Position numbers and translations under genes: made by a program
From: UBA4479 sp963974935
GTDB lineage: Bacteria > Pseudomonadota > Alphaproteobacteria > Rhodospirillales > Casp-alpha2
NCBI GenBank assembly: GCA_963974935.1
Contig: CAXBEV010000013.1
Location: 1-64,000 of the forward strand
DNA: 64,000 bases
Direction of reading: 5' to 3'
Notes under the pieces: generated by a model
What the model saw: the letters and a program-made list of their open reading frames with translations, nothing else
The model's database searches: none
What the model was told of the DNA's origin: nothing
In this document: positions 36,140-43,995 of the stretch, in pieces
How the letters are laid out: each line of letters opens with the position of its first letter
Position numbering within the stretch: position 1 is the first letter of the stretch

Positions 36140-36305
36140 TTGGATTGATTGCCCCCCCCGCGTCCACAGGAACCGGTGACAGGTCTTTCCAAATCATATG
36201 TAGTTTTACGTCAGGAATGCGGCCTAACACTTCGGCTGGGCCCATTACATCGAGTTGGGTCATTTGAGGAAAAATTAAAAAGCCTATCTGATAATTATGT
36301 TGCAT
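36140..36305 (-). pseudogene. Truncated DJ-1/PfpI family gene (N-terminus only)
   Basis: From ATG 36305 (AAGGGCGGA upstream) the frame reads MQHNYQIGFLIFPQMTQLDV, then GPAEVLGRIPDVKLHMIWK and PVPVDAG. This is the start of a DJ-1/PfpI or GlxA-like domain. After about 50 residues the sequence runs into the D-type repeat block, and the catalytic cysteine region is missing. The repeat's arrival or a recombination at it most likely removed the rest. Confidence 0.62.
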
Positions 36306-36418
36306 TGATCCGCCCTTTTGAATTGGGCGAACCTCAGGCCATGAGACATACATGCAGAACTTGTAGAGAAATGGGCGGCTGGAACCTCAGCCGCCCACAA
36401 CATCGAAATATTTTGGCC

Positions 36419-36907
36419 CTATTTGCAGATTTCTCCGAAGTAGCGAACCAACCCAGCCAGGTTATCCTGATCGCGAAGATCCACTAAGCCATAGCTGTTG
36501 AATTGACCCTTTACGCCTTTCAGCGTGCCGCGCGTCGTTTCCTCTTGGATATCGTAGGCAATCTCGATCATGTAGCGACCAGGTTTACCTGGGACAGATG
36601 TTAGTACGGCCAAGTCTTTGGTCAGGAACGCGCCGCCGTCACTACGACCGAAATAATGCTCGAGGTCCATCTCCAAGCCGGTCGGTGTTTCCCTTTGGGC
36701 CAATATCTTTCCAGCAGCATTTTGAAGGCTGCCAATAAGCGTAGCGGATATCACCAATGGTTGGCCTTCGCCTTCTGCAAAGAAGTTCGGGATGGCGACG
36801 CCACCGATAGGAAAACACTCTGCCACCTTCACGGCACCTGCCGCGTTCGCGGGACTGACCGCAACAGAGGCCGTGAGCAAGCTTAGAGCCAAAAAAATAC
36901 GTTTCAT
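36419..36907 (-). CDS. Secreted protein of unknown function
   Basis: 162 residues from ATG 36907 with AGGAG seven bases upstream. A signal peptide (MKRIFLALSLLTASVAVSPA) is followed by an AGAVKVAECFPIGGVAIP segment and a predicted beta-rich periplasmic domain, ending LAGLVRYFGEICK. Two cysteines in the mature protein may form a disulfide. I do not recognise the family. It lies 24 bp downstream of the YdhR-like gene on the same strand, so they are probably one operon. Confidence 0.68.
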   Translation of the reverse strand: MKRIFLALSLLTASVAVSPANAAGAVKVAECFPIGGVAIPNFFAEGEGQPLVISATLIGSLQNAAGKILAQRETPTGLEMDLEHYFGRSDGGAFLTKDLAVLTSVPGKPGRYMIEIAYDIQEETTRGTLKGVKGQFNSYGLVDLRDQDNLAGLVRYFGEICK

Positions 36908-36931
36908 GTTCATCTCCTGAGGGGGGTTAAA

Positions 36932-37714
36932 TTAGGTGTAGTAAGGTGAGTTGAGGAAGCGGCTCGCCTCCTCTGTCATCTTCGCGTCGAATATCCTTGT
37001 GTAAAAAGCGGCATTCATTCTGGCCGCAGTTTCGGGGAATGCATCTATGGCAAATGTCCGCGCGCTTTCGATCGTATCGAAAGCATCGATACCGCCGAGT
37101 GTGTTTGTATGCAGGCCACTCAACCACGTCTTTGAAATGAGGCCCGGGGTCTTTCGTAAAACCGGATTGCGGTCCCGCCATGGCGCCTTATCGAACGGCA
37201 CGTTGATCTGAACCTCTGTATAGACAAATGCGGCGGGAGCCTGACTCGGTTGAGCCCCGAAATGCGGCGATCCAAGATCGAGGCTCGCTTCTGAGACCAC
37301 TTCAGCATCGAAAATTCGGGTGTTGTGCGCCGCACCGAACGCGCGCGGTTCAGTGGGAAAGTATTCGGTCACGAAACGTTGTGCATTCTCGATGCTATCA
37401 AAGGCGTAGAACCCGCCTAATGAATTGTTCCCGACCCCGGACAGCCATGTTTTATTCAAGAAACCAGGCTGTTTTCGGATGGTCTCGCTGATTTGACGCC
37501 AAGGCGAGTCCCCGAAGGGAACGGAAATTTGGATCTCGGTATATACGAATGCTTTCGGCTGCATAGAGGTATCCTTTTCTGATTGATTGAGTTGTGCCAA
37601 GGCACGGGTAAACGGCGCCGACGCCACGACGCCTGCTAAGGCACCGACGATGGCTGCACGACGGGTAAAACCGGCTTTCATCGGTGGTGTTTGGAGAACT
37701 TTTTCTTTTTTCAT
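36932..37714 (-). CDS. Tat-exported protein with two YdhR-like (ABM-fold) domains
   Basis: 260 residues from ATG 37714 with GGAAGGA upstream. A twin-arginine signal (KAGFTRRAAIVGALAGVVAS) suggests export of a folded protein. Two homologous halves follow. Half one has FVYTEIQISVPFGDSPWRQI and KTWLSGVGNNSLGGFYAFDS; half two has FVYTEVQINVPFDKAPWRD and KTWLSGLHTNTLGGIDAFDT. The repeat pattern fits a fused dimer of the YdhR monooxygenase-like ferredoxin fold. The function is unknown. It is divergent from an HxlR regulator with two palindromes between them. Confidence 0.72.
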   Translation of the reverse strand: MKKEKVLQTPPMKAGFTRRAAIVGALAGVVASAPFTRALAQLNQSEKDTSMQPKAFVYTEIQISVPFGDSPWRQISETIRKQPGFLNKTWLSGVGNNSLGGFYAFDSIENAQRFVTEYFPTEPRAFGAAHNTRIFDAEVVSEASLDLGSPHFGAQPSQAPAAFVYTEVQINVPFDKAPWRDRNPVLRKTPGLISKTWLSGLHTNTLGGIDAFDTIESARTFAIDAFPETAARMNAAFYTRIFDAKMTEEASRFLNSPYYT

Positions 37715-37745
37715 CGTATCCTTCCGGGGTTGGTTTGCATGACGC

Positions 37746-37806
37746 CTAGTCAACTTGCATTTTACAAGTTGACTAGGGCTAAAGCATTAACTTGTGTTTT
37801 ACAAGT
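37746..37806. promoter_or_regulatory. Two palindromes, candidate HxlR operators
   Basis: CTAGTCAACTTG at 37746-37757 pairs perfectly with 37765-37776 across a 7-bp spacer (CATTTTA). A shorter copy, ACTTG-TGTTTTA-CAAGT, lies at 37790-37806. The centres are 37 bp apart and lie between the HxlR gene and the Tat-exported gene. Confidence 0.6.
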
Positions 37807-37826
37807 GAAATATTTACTCTGCCCGA

Positions 37827-38279
37827 ATGAGCACAGCAGATCCCAAACCTAACGATGGAAAGCGCCCTTCTGGGTGCCCGGTCACATTCGCGCTCGACAC
37901 CTTCGGTGACCGATGGACATTATTAATCATCCGCGAAATGATGTTTCACGGACGTCGAACCTATGGAGAGTTTCTGGAAGCGGATGAAGCGATCTCGACA
38001 AATATTCTGGCCAACCGACTTAAGCAGCTAGAATTTGACGGCATTATCGCGAAACGGCGCGACCCGGACAATTTTCGCAGCTTTATTTATGAACTTGAGC
38101 CGAAGGGATGGGATCTTGCCCCTATTCTGTTGGAGATCATCCAATGGAGCGGAAAGTATGACACACGACCTGGCCGTCTGATGCACATGGTGGAGCGCGT
38201 AAAAAACGAAAGACAGGCATTGGAACAAGAGATTGAGGACCGTGCCATCGCATTGCGGAAAACCGACGACAGCGAATGA
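37827..38279 (+). CDS. HxlR family transcriptional regulator
   Basis: 150 residues. The HxlR pattern is SGCPVTFALDTFGDRWTLLI, REMMFHGRRTYGEFLEADEA, ISTNILANRLKQLEFDGII and YELEPKGWDLAPIL. A cysteine precedes the fold, as in related sensors. The longer C-terminal helix (ERVKNERQALEQEIEDR) suggests a dimer. It is divergent from the Tat-exported YdhR-like gene, with strong palindromes between them. Its stop lies a few bases before a partial copy of the HD gene. Confidence 0.86.
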   Translation: MSTADPKPNDGKRPSGCPVTFALDTFGDRWTLLIIREMMFHGRRTYGEFLEADEAISTNILANRLKQLEFDGIIAKRRDPDNFRSFIYELEPKGWDLAPILLEIIQWSGKYDTRPGRLMHMVERVKNERQALEQEIEDRAIALRKTDDSE

Positions 38280-38287
38280 TGCGGTCG

Positions 38288-38590
38288 AGCGGACGATGGT
38301 GTCGAACGCCTATCTGACGACGGTGGATCTGATTGAAAACGTCACCTTCGAAGGCCCGGTGATCGAAACCATTCGCATTCTCGCCGTCGCCAACGCGTTC
38401 GTTGGCATGGTCAGCGCGCGGGCCTATCAGAGGGCTGTGCCATTCCGCAAGGTCGCCGACATCTTGATGGAGCAGTCGAAAACCAAGTACGACGGTCACC
38501 GCCTTGATCAACTTCCTGGAAAACCGCGGCGGAATGCGCCGCTGGGCCCACTTCCGCGTCGACCCCACGGTCGAGGACGCGGCAGAGTAA
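38288..38590 (+). pseudogene. Partial copy of the HD gene 3' end with an internal deletion
   Basis: Near-identical to 33466-33844. It starts inside the HD-like domain (GAGCGGACGATGGTGTCGAA) and runs to the same 34-bp end with TAA. A 72-bp (24-codon) piece holding the GYP-like motif is missing, exactly between two GAAACC...CGC repeats of the parent, and a few bases are lost near GACGGTCACCGCC, shifting the frame. No start codon or promoter of its own is evident. It is the third place where the HD gene end occurs. Confidence 0.8.
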
Positions 38591-38609
38591 GCATTACCTC
38601 TTCACTCGG

Positions 38610-38885
38610 TCGTCATCCCCGCGCAGGCGGGGGTCCATGGAGAATGCGAAGCCGTGTGCGAACATGGATTCCCGCCTTCGCGGGAATGACGGAGAAGGCG
38701 AGGATGACGGAGAAAGTGACGGTGTTGATTAAGCCGTCACCCCGAAGAGCCCAAAGGACTTACTCAGAATGTACGCATGACCGATTTAGGTCACGGACAC
38801 ATACAAGAAAACGATCGCTGAAACTCCCGCTCACCATCTCAAAGCCATTAATCATGGGCCGGTTCGAGAAAGACCGAGTCTGACC
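38610..38885. repeat. Palindromic repeat plus C-type block, copy 2
   Basis: GTCATCCCCGCGCAGGCGGG and the TTCCCGCCTTCGCGGGAA hairpin, then GGATGACGGAGAAAGTGACG and block C to about 38885 (markers GGACTTACTCAGAATGTACG and GGTTCGAGAAAGACC). The first 165 bp or so are almost identical to 39966-40138, on the other side of the methyltransferase gene. Confidence 0.72.
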
Positions 38886-38971
38886 CTTAGCAGAATTGAT
38901 GGAATGTCGTTGACCGTGATATGATTGCCTAGGTTCCTACTCTTGGCCCCCCTAATAAGGACACATTTATA

Positions 38972-39619
38972 ATGACTCTCCCGAATGCCAACGACGACGA
39001 GAAAATTCGGGAACTGCATAAGGTGTATGTTTCTGAATCCGCTGAAGAGAGCGCGGCGATATACGATGGCTGGTCGGAATCCTACGAGGAACACATGACG
39101 GGTGCCGGCTATACCCATCCGGCCATGGTTGCGGCAATGCTTAGCCGACACCAGCCTGCTGGAACCGAGCCGATTTTGGATGCAGGGGCAGGAACCGGCA
39201 TTATGGGCGAGATACTTACTGCTTCCGGCTATCCGATCGTGTGCGGCTTCGATGCCTCTCCTGGCATGCTTGCCAAAGCTGGAGAGAAGAACAAATACCA
39301 AGATCTTCGTCTCGGGCGATTGGGCGAGCGGCTCGATTATGACGATAATCAATTCGCAGCTACAACTGCATCGGGCGTTTTCACCCAAGGTCACGCGCCT
39401 TTGGATGGCTTGGAGGAACTGATTCGTGTGACGCGCCCCGGCGGTCACATTGTGTTTTCAATCTCGCGGACTTATCTGGGCGATATGTTTGAAACCAAGG
39501 CTAAAACTTTGGAAGAAGCCGGGAAATGGCGCTATGTTGAAGCTTCTGGAAATTATGACTCCGCACCACTCAGTGATGATGAGCTAGCGGCAAAGGTGTA
39601 TGCCTTTCAAGTCGTATAA
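38972..39619 (+). CDS. Class I SAM-dependent methyltransferase
   Basis: 215 residues. Motif I is ILDAGAGTGIMGEIL, the strand-2 acid is VCGFDASPGMLAKAG, and the later strand is GLEELIRVTRPGGHIVFSIS. The N-terminus SAEESAAIYDGWSESYEEHM is typical of UbiE-like methyltransferases of the type annotated for small metabolites. The acceptor is unknown. It is flanked by near-identical repeat blocks (38610-38778 and 39966-40138), so it may have moved as a unit. The AT-rich codon use matches its neighbours in the array. Confidence 0.83.
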   Translation: MTLPNANDDEKIRELHKVYVSESAEESAAIYDGWSESYEEHMTGAGYTHPAMVAAMLSRHQPAGTEPILDAGAGTGIMGEILTASGYPIVCGFDASPGMLAKAGEKNKYQDLRLGRLGERLDYDDNQFAATTASGVFTQGHAPLDGLEELIRVTRPGGHIVFSISRTYLGDMFETKAKTLEEAGKWRYVEASGNYDSAPLSDDELAAKVYAFQVV

Positions 39620-39750
39620 CCGCGAATATATTTGAACGACGACGAACATAAGCTGCCTTGCCGGACATCAATTCATTGCACTTCGCCTCACCGCCTCGTC
39701 AGTTGAGGTTTGATATGGGCACGAGAAAGAAGCTCGGAGTTTCCGGTCCT

Positions 39751-39934
39751 GGCTAAACTCGGAAGTAAAAGTCCGCGTCAATTTGCGACTGCAATTCGCC
39801 ACAAACGGACTTGGCCGATCAGATGCTCCCGCCCCCCTCTTGAGCATTTTGCGAAAGCTCACATTGGCATCTTTGCTGCGGCGCGCCATTTTGTGACGTG
39901 CGTCGACCCGACGGTCGAGGACGCGGCAGGGTAA
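39751..39934 (+). repeat. A-type repeat block joined to the 34-bp gene-end repeat (copy 4)
   Basis: Block A (markers GGCTAAACTCGGAAG, GGCCGATCAGATGC, GCATTTTGCGAAAGC and ACATTGGCATC) followed by the 34-bp repeat at 39901-39934 ending in TAA. Compare 35604-35784. A short reading frame through this block is not a gene. Confidence 0.72.
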
Positions 39935-39965
39935 TCGCTTTCCCCCTTCCCCGTCCCCCGTCTCC

Positions 39966-40170
39966 TCATCATCCCCGCGCAGGCGGGGGTCCATGGAGAA
40001 TGCGAAGCCGTGTGCGAACATGGATTCCCGCCTTCGCGGGAATGACGGAGAAGGCGAGGATGACGGAGAAAGTGACGGTGTTGATTAAGCCGTCACCCCG
40101 AAGAGCCCAAAGGACTTACTCAGAATGTACGCGCGTTCGATTTAGCTCGCGGACTCATACAAGAAAATGA
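39966..40170. repeat. Palindromic repeat plus partial C-type block, copy 3
   Basis: Same palindromes and spacer as 38610-38778, followed by block C up to about 40170, where the copy diverges. It lies between the 34-bp repeat and the symporter gene. Confidence 0.7.
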
Positions 40171-40273
40171 TCGCTGCATCTTTCGCATTTGCATCATGTC
40201 ATGACGCTGGTACGTTTTTGCACCCGAGGCAAGAGTGATACGAAACGGCATTTGAACGCCTTGGAGAGATAGC

Positions 40274-41641
40274 ATGAGTGAGCAGACACCAGAATCTCTA
40301 CCGCACCGCAGACGATCGTTGCTGCCGCTTGCTGATTCCATACAGCAACTGGTGCACGGCAAGCTGTGGCTTCAAGTTCTCATCGGCATGATCTTGGGGA
40401 TTGGAACAGGCACGGCGCTCGGTCCCAGCGTCGGGCTCGTCGAGCCCGGCACCGCCATCATCATAGGCAACTGGTTAGGCTTCCCGGGTCAGCTGTTTCT
40501 GGCATTGATTCAGATGATTGTGGTTCCGCTTGTCTTTGCATCGATCATCAGGGGCTTGTGCTCGACGGAAGACCTCGAGCAATTGCGCAGTCTAGGCCTG
40601 CGCGCGGTCGGATATTTCGTCATCACCACAGCAATCGCCGTCAGCATCGGCATTTGGCTTGCTATGCTCATCGAACCCGGCAGCTTTATCGATCCGGCGG
40701 GTCTCGGTGCGGGTTTCGGCGCACAGGCTGTCCCACAGGCCCTCCCTGCGAGCGGCCCTGCAGCGAGTGTCCCTATTCTTCATGCCCTGCCACAGCAAAT
40801 TCTAACTATTTTGCCTTCGAACCCGTTGTCATCGATGGTCGAGAGCAACATGCTCCAGGTCGTCATCTTTGCCAGCGTCGTCGGCGTAGCGCTTCTCATG
40901 ATGTCACGCGAGCAGGCCAAGCCGATGCTCGATCTATTAGCCACCTTGCAGGAAGTTTGCATGACTGTCGTCCGGTGGGCCATGTGGCTGGCACCTTGGG
41001 CGGTGTTCGGATTGTTGGCCCAACTGACCTCGAAAATTGGACTGCAAGCGTTGCTTGGCATGTCCATCTATGTCGGGACCGTCTTGATAGGACTTGCGAT
41101 TCTGTTCGTCATGTTTCTTGCCCTGGTTGGGTTTGGCGGCGGCATGCGGCCAGGGAAGTTTCTCTCGGCGTCACGTGACGTCATGTTATTGGCATTTTCC
41201 ACGTCGAGTTCAGCCGCCGTAATGCCGTTATCGATGAAGACGGCAGAAGAGCGCCTCGGCGTGCGCTCTTCGGTCAGCCAATTCATTATCCCACTCGGCG
41301 CCACCATCAATATGAACGGCACCGCTCTGTATCAGGGCGTGGCCGCAATATTTCTAGCGCAGGTGTATGGAATTGAAATTGGTAGCGGCGGGCTGATCTT
41401 GATCGTGTTGACGGCGGTGGGCGCATCGATCGGTTCGCCGGCGACCCCTGGGGTCGGTATCGTAATCCTGTCTTCAATACTGGTTTCCGTCGGCGTCCCG
41501 CCCTCCGGGGTTGCGCTTATCATGGGAGTCGACAGGATTCTCGACATGAGCAGAACCGCCCTAAATGTCAGCGGTGATCTCGTTGCGTGCGTACTGATGG
41601 ATAAATGGCTGCAACGTCAGGAGTCAGCAAAACCAGCTTAG
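40274..41641 (+). CDS. Dicarboxylate/amino acid:cation symporter (DAACS family)
   Basis: 455 residues. The SDF fold is recognisable: LWLQVLIGMILGIGTGTALG, FLALIQMIVVPLVFASIIRG (helix 2 region), the serine-rich re-entrant loop FSTSSSAAVMPLSMKTAEE, and the NMNGTALYQGVAAIFLAQVY segment that binds substrate and cation. The C-terminal VDRILDMSRTALNVSGDL completes the site. It imports C4-dicarboxylates, glutamate or a similar acid together with Na+ or H+ at the inner membrane. A ribosome binding site (GGAGAG) precedes the ATG. Confidence 0.92.
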   Translation: MSEQTPESLPHRRRSLLPLADSIQQLVHGKLWLQVLIGMILGIGTGTALGPSVGLVEPGTAIIIGNWLGFPGQLFLALIQMIVVPLVFASIIRGLCSTEDLEQLRSLGLRAVGYFVITTAIAVSIGIWLAMLIEPGSFIDPAGLGAGFGAQAVPQALPASGPAASVPILHALPQQILTILPSNPLSSMVESNMLQVVIFASVVGVALLMMSREQAKPMLDLLATLQEVCMTVVRWAMWLAPWAVFGLLAQLTSKIGLQALLGMSIYVGTVLIGLAILFVMFLALVGFGGGMRPGKFLSASRDVMLLAFSTSSSAAVMPLSMKTAEERLGVRSSVSQFIIPLGATINMNGTALYQGVAAIFLAQVYGIEIGSGGLILIVLTAVGASIGSPATPGVGIVILSSILVSVGVPPSGVALIMGVDRILDMSRTALNVSGDLVACVLMDKWLQRQESAKPA

Positions 41642-42043
41642 TCGTGTTCGATCACGGATACTGAACACGGATACTGAACATGGACTTTTTGGCATTGGGA
41701 TGGATGCCTTTTTCGATTCTTAGGAAGCCATTATGCATCTGTGGCTCCCATTTTCTTCCGTCCAATGATGGTCATCGCTAAACGCCTGCAAGTGGATAGA
41801 ATGCCTTGCTGCGCTGCAACAATTTACTTGCGTGCGCTGCCATCGTGGCCTACATGGACGATCAGCGGAACAGTCACGATGAAGCGCTGTGGGTTGCAGC
41901 CTCGCTGTGCCAAAACCCCAATTGATTTAATGTAATAAAGCGCCTGACAAAGCCGGCATTGTGAATTTTCACTTCTTCCCGGCACATCGGCCTTAAGACC
42001 TGCAACCTAAGAAACAAATTTCACATTGATAAAGAGGCCTACA
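41642..42043. other. Intergenic region without recognisable genes
   Basis: About 400 bp. A repeated ACGGATACTGAACA occurs twice near 41654-41680. No coding frame or known RNA is evident. A promoter for the MlaC-like gene is expected at its right end. Confidence 0.45.
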
Positions 42044-42700
42044 ATGATGTTTCGATTGCTGATTGTGCTATTCATCATCGCCCTGATTGCCGGCCCCGCC
42101 AATGCAGGCGAACATAAACCGAAGACATCCGATACGACGGAAGTCGCCAATCTCAGTGCGGATCAATACCTCAGCCAAAAGGTTAATTTGGTTCTGAGCC
42201 AAATCGGACAAGCACAACTGGACGCAGACGCGCGCGAGCATCGGTTTCGGGCCCTCGTCATGGAAATTTTCGACGCCCGATTCATTTCGCAATTCGTTTT
42301 GGGCGCGCATTGGAAAGAAACTTCACCGACCGAACAGACGCGGTTCACAAAATCATTGATTGAACTGCAGGTACAGAGCTGGGCGCAACGCTTCAAACCG
42401 TCTATTAATGCCAACGCCGTGGCTATTGGTGTGCCGCAGGTCAATGACCGCGGCCATCATATCGTGCCAATGACGGTGAAAGACGCAGATACCCCTGACG
42501 GCACGGTGAAACTACTATGGGTCCTGCGCAAACAAGATGACGCCTTCAAGGTATTTGACGTGATCGTGGGCGGAACATCCATCTTGGTCACCTACAGAAA
42601 CGAATATCAATCGTTCATCAGTAGACATGGCAGTGTTGCGAAACTGACCGATGAAATCGAAAAACAAGTCCGCTTGGCATCGACGACGCCGGCGAATTAG
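42044..42700 (+). CDS. MlaC/Ttg2D family phospholipid-binding protein (orphan)
   Basis: 218 residues from ATG 42044, with AAGAGG seven bases upstream. A signal peptide (MFRLLIVLFIIALIAGPANA) is followed by the MlaC pattern: HRFRALVMEIFDARFISQFV, LGAHWKETSPTEQTRFTKSL and LLWVLRKQDDAFKVFDVIVG, then a C-terminal YRNEYQSFI. MlaC carries phospholipids between the outer and inner membranes. The other mla genes are absent, so this is a solitary paralogue in the accessory array. Ligand unknown. Confidence 0.83.
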   Translation: MMFRLLIVLFIIALIAGPANAGEHKPKTSDTTEVANLSADQYLSQKVNLVLSQIGQAQLDADAREHRFRALVMEIFDARFISQFVLGAHWKETSPTEQTRFTKSLIELQVQSWAQRFKPSINANAVAIGVPQVNDRGHHIVPMTVKDADTPDGTVKLLWVLRKQDDAFKVFDVIVGGTSILVTYRNEYQSFISRHGSVAKLTDEIEKQVRLASTTPAN

Positions 42701-42740
42701 CATACTGGCACCTTAACTGCGGCACGCCGTGTTGTGACTT
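42701..42740 (+). repeat. Tail of the A-type block (copy 3, partial)
   Basis: The sequence ACTGGCACC, then GCGGCACGCCGTGTTGTGACTT, resembles the last 40 bases of block A at 35712-35750 and 39862-39900. It stops at the point where the 34-bp repeat begins in the other copies, and the sequence after it differs. Confidence 0.5.
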
Positions 42741-42768
42741 GCCGCCGAACAGCCGACCTTCGAAGTAT

Positions 42769-43524
42769 TCAATCGCGCCGACCGACGATGGCACGGTTAT
42801 ACCATTCGAGGATGCACGCGATCCCTGGGCGCCAGTCGACGTCGATCATCAGGTTATGGGCGGCTTCCGGCAGATTTACATTTTCGGCACCATAAAATGT
42901 GCCGACGGCAGCGTCCTGCCCAGGCGGATGGGTAATAGGCCAGTCACGGCCCGCAGAGATACAAAGCGCCGGGCAGTTGATTTTTTCGACATCCACCGAA
43001 ACGCGAAGTTTATAGCGGTCATTTATCGCAACGGAACTTTCTGGGCATTGCCGTTCAAGCATTGCCGAGATGTCGTAATCGGCGTGGTTTGCCAGATATT
43101 TTTCGCGAACGGTTTTTTCGTCGGCAGGCGCCAAGGGGCGAGTCTCGTCAACCGGAGGCACAGCTTGAGCGCCGGGAAGATTGGCCGGCGGCGATGGCGT
43201 CAGCAAAATAAGGCCTGCGACCGGCGTGCGCGAGGCTGCGACCCCGACCATCACACCGCCCATGCTGTGGCCGGCCAGGACCGGCGGATGTTCGAACGTT
43301 CGGGCGATGGCCGCAACATCGTCACCGTATTCGCTGAGACCGGCGGTGAGCAGATCCTCGGTCGGCAGACCACCATGACCGCGTACGTCAACGGCTGTAG
43401 CGGCAATCCCGGCTTCGTGGACAACCTTGAGCCAGTTCGAGTAGATCCAGGCCCCCTGCATATTGCCGTGCACGAAAACGATGGCGGGCTTTGACTTCGT
43501 CTCTTTAACGGGGGATTGCGTCAT
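42769..43524 (-). CDS. Alpha/beta hydrolase
   Basis: 251 residues from ATG 43524 (TQSPVKETKSKPAIVFVHGN); the frame extends to GTG 43641 but the extra residues look atypical. The fold shows IVFVHGNMQGAWIYSNWLKV, VDVRGHGGLP, the nucleophile elbow LAGHSMGGVMVG, and a catalytic histidine in EAAHNLMIDV. The acid is likely in SAGRDWPITHP. It is cytoplasmic, with unknown substrate. It is the last accessory gene before the D-type repeat and the giant adhesin. Confidence 0.83.
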   Translation of the reverse strand: MTQSPVKETKSKPAIVFVHGNMQGAWIYSNWLKVVHEAGIAATAVDVRGHGGLPTEDLLTAGLSEYGDDVAAIARTFEHPPVLAGHSMGGVMVGVAASRTPVAGLILLTPSPPANLPGAQAVPPVDETRPLAPADEKTVREKYLANHADYDISAMLERQCPESSVAINDRYKLRVSVDVEKINCPALCISAGRDWPITHPPGQDAAVGTFYGAENVNLPEAAHNLMIDVDWRPGIACILEWYNRAIVGRRD

Positions 43525-43689
43525 GCGCGCGAACCCGACGCGTACCGTCGGTAGCGCGTCGATGTAGTCGAAGTCGAATGAATCCAATTGCCGCCCCACT
43601 GTGCTTTGAGTTTGCACTGAAAAGTAACATGGTGAATGCACAGGAGCAATTCAGTGGGGAAAGATCAGGCGTCATCCTTCCCCCTCCAT

Positions 43690-43983
43690 GCGGAGATGGA
43701 TTCCCACCTGGGCGGGAATGACGGAGAAAGCGGGAATGCCGGTGGGGTGATTGAACGCCACACGAAGCCGGTCCCTTTTTAGTACCTCGCTCCGCGTCAT
43801 CCTGAACTCGATTTAGGATCTATCGCGATACAAGCGTCGACCTTTGGGTGCGTGCATACGACAGTGCATCCTGAATCAAGTTCAGGATGACGCAGGGGAA
43901 AGGCAGAATGACGCAGGAGGAAACAGTCAGCTTCGCAGAGTGCTGGCTCCCGTCCGTCATCCCCACCTAAGCGGGGATGACGG
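43690..43983. repeat. Half palindromic repeat plus D-type block, copy 2
   Basis: TTCCCACCTGGGCGGGAA at 43700-43717, then block D: TTGAACGCCACACGAAGCC, the GTCATCCTGAACTCGATTTA hairpin at 43797-43890, GGAAACAGTCAGCTTCGCAG and the final GTCATCCCCACC/GCGGGGATGAC hairpin. The block matches 35889-36139 and ends 12 bp before the giant adhesin's stop codon. Confidence 0.72.
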
Positions 43984-43995
43984 TGGAGTGTCTTA

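Noticed and set aside
38233..38883. A 216-residue frame carrying HD-like sequence
   Set aside because: It joins the tail of the HxlR region in another frame, a truncated HD copy and repeat DNA. It has no ribosome binding site and the HD frame is shifted, so I call the HD part a pseudogene.
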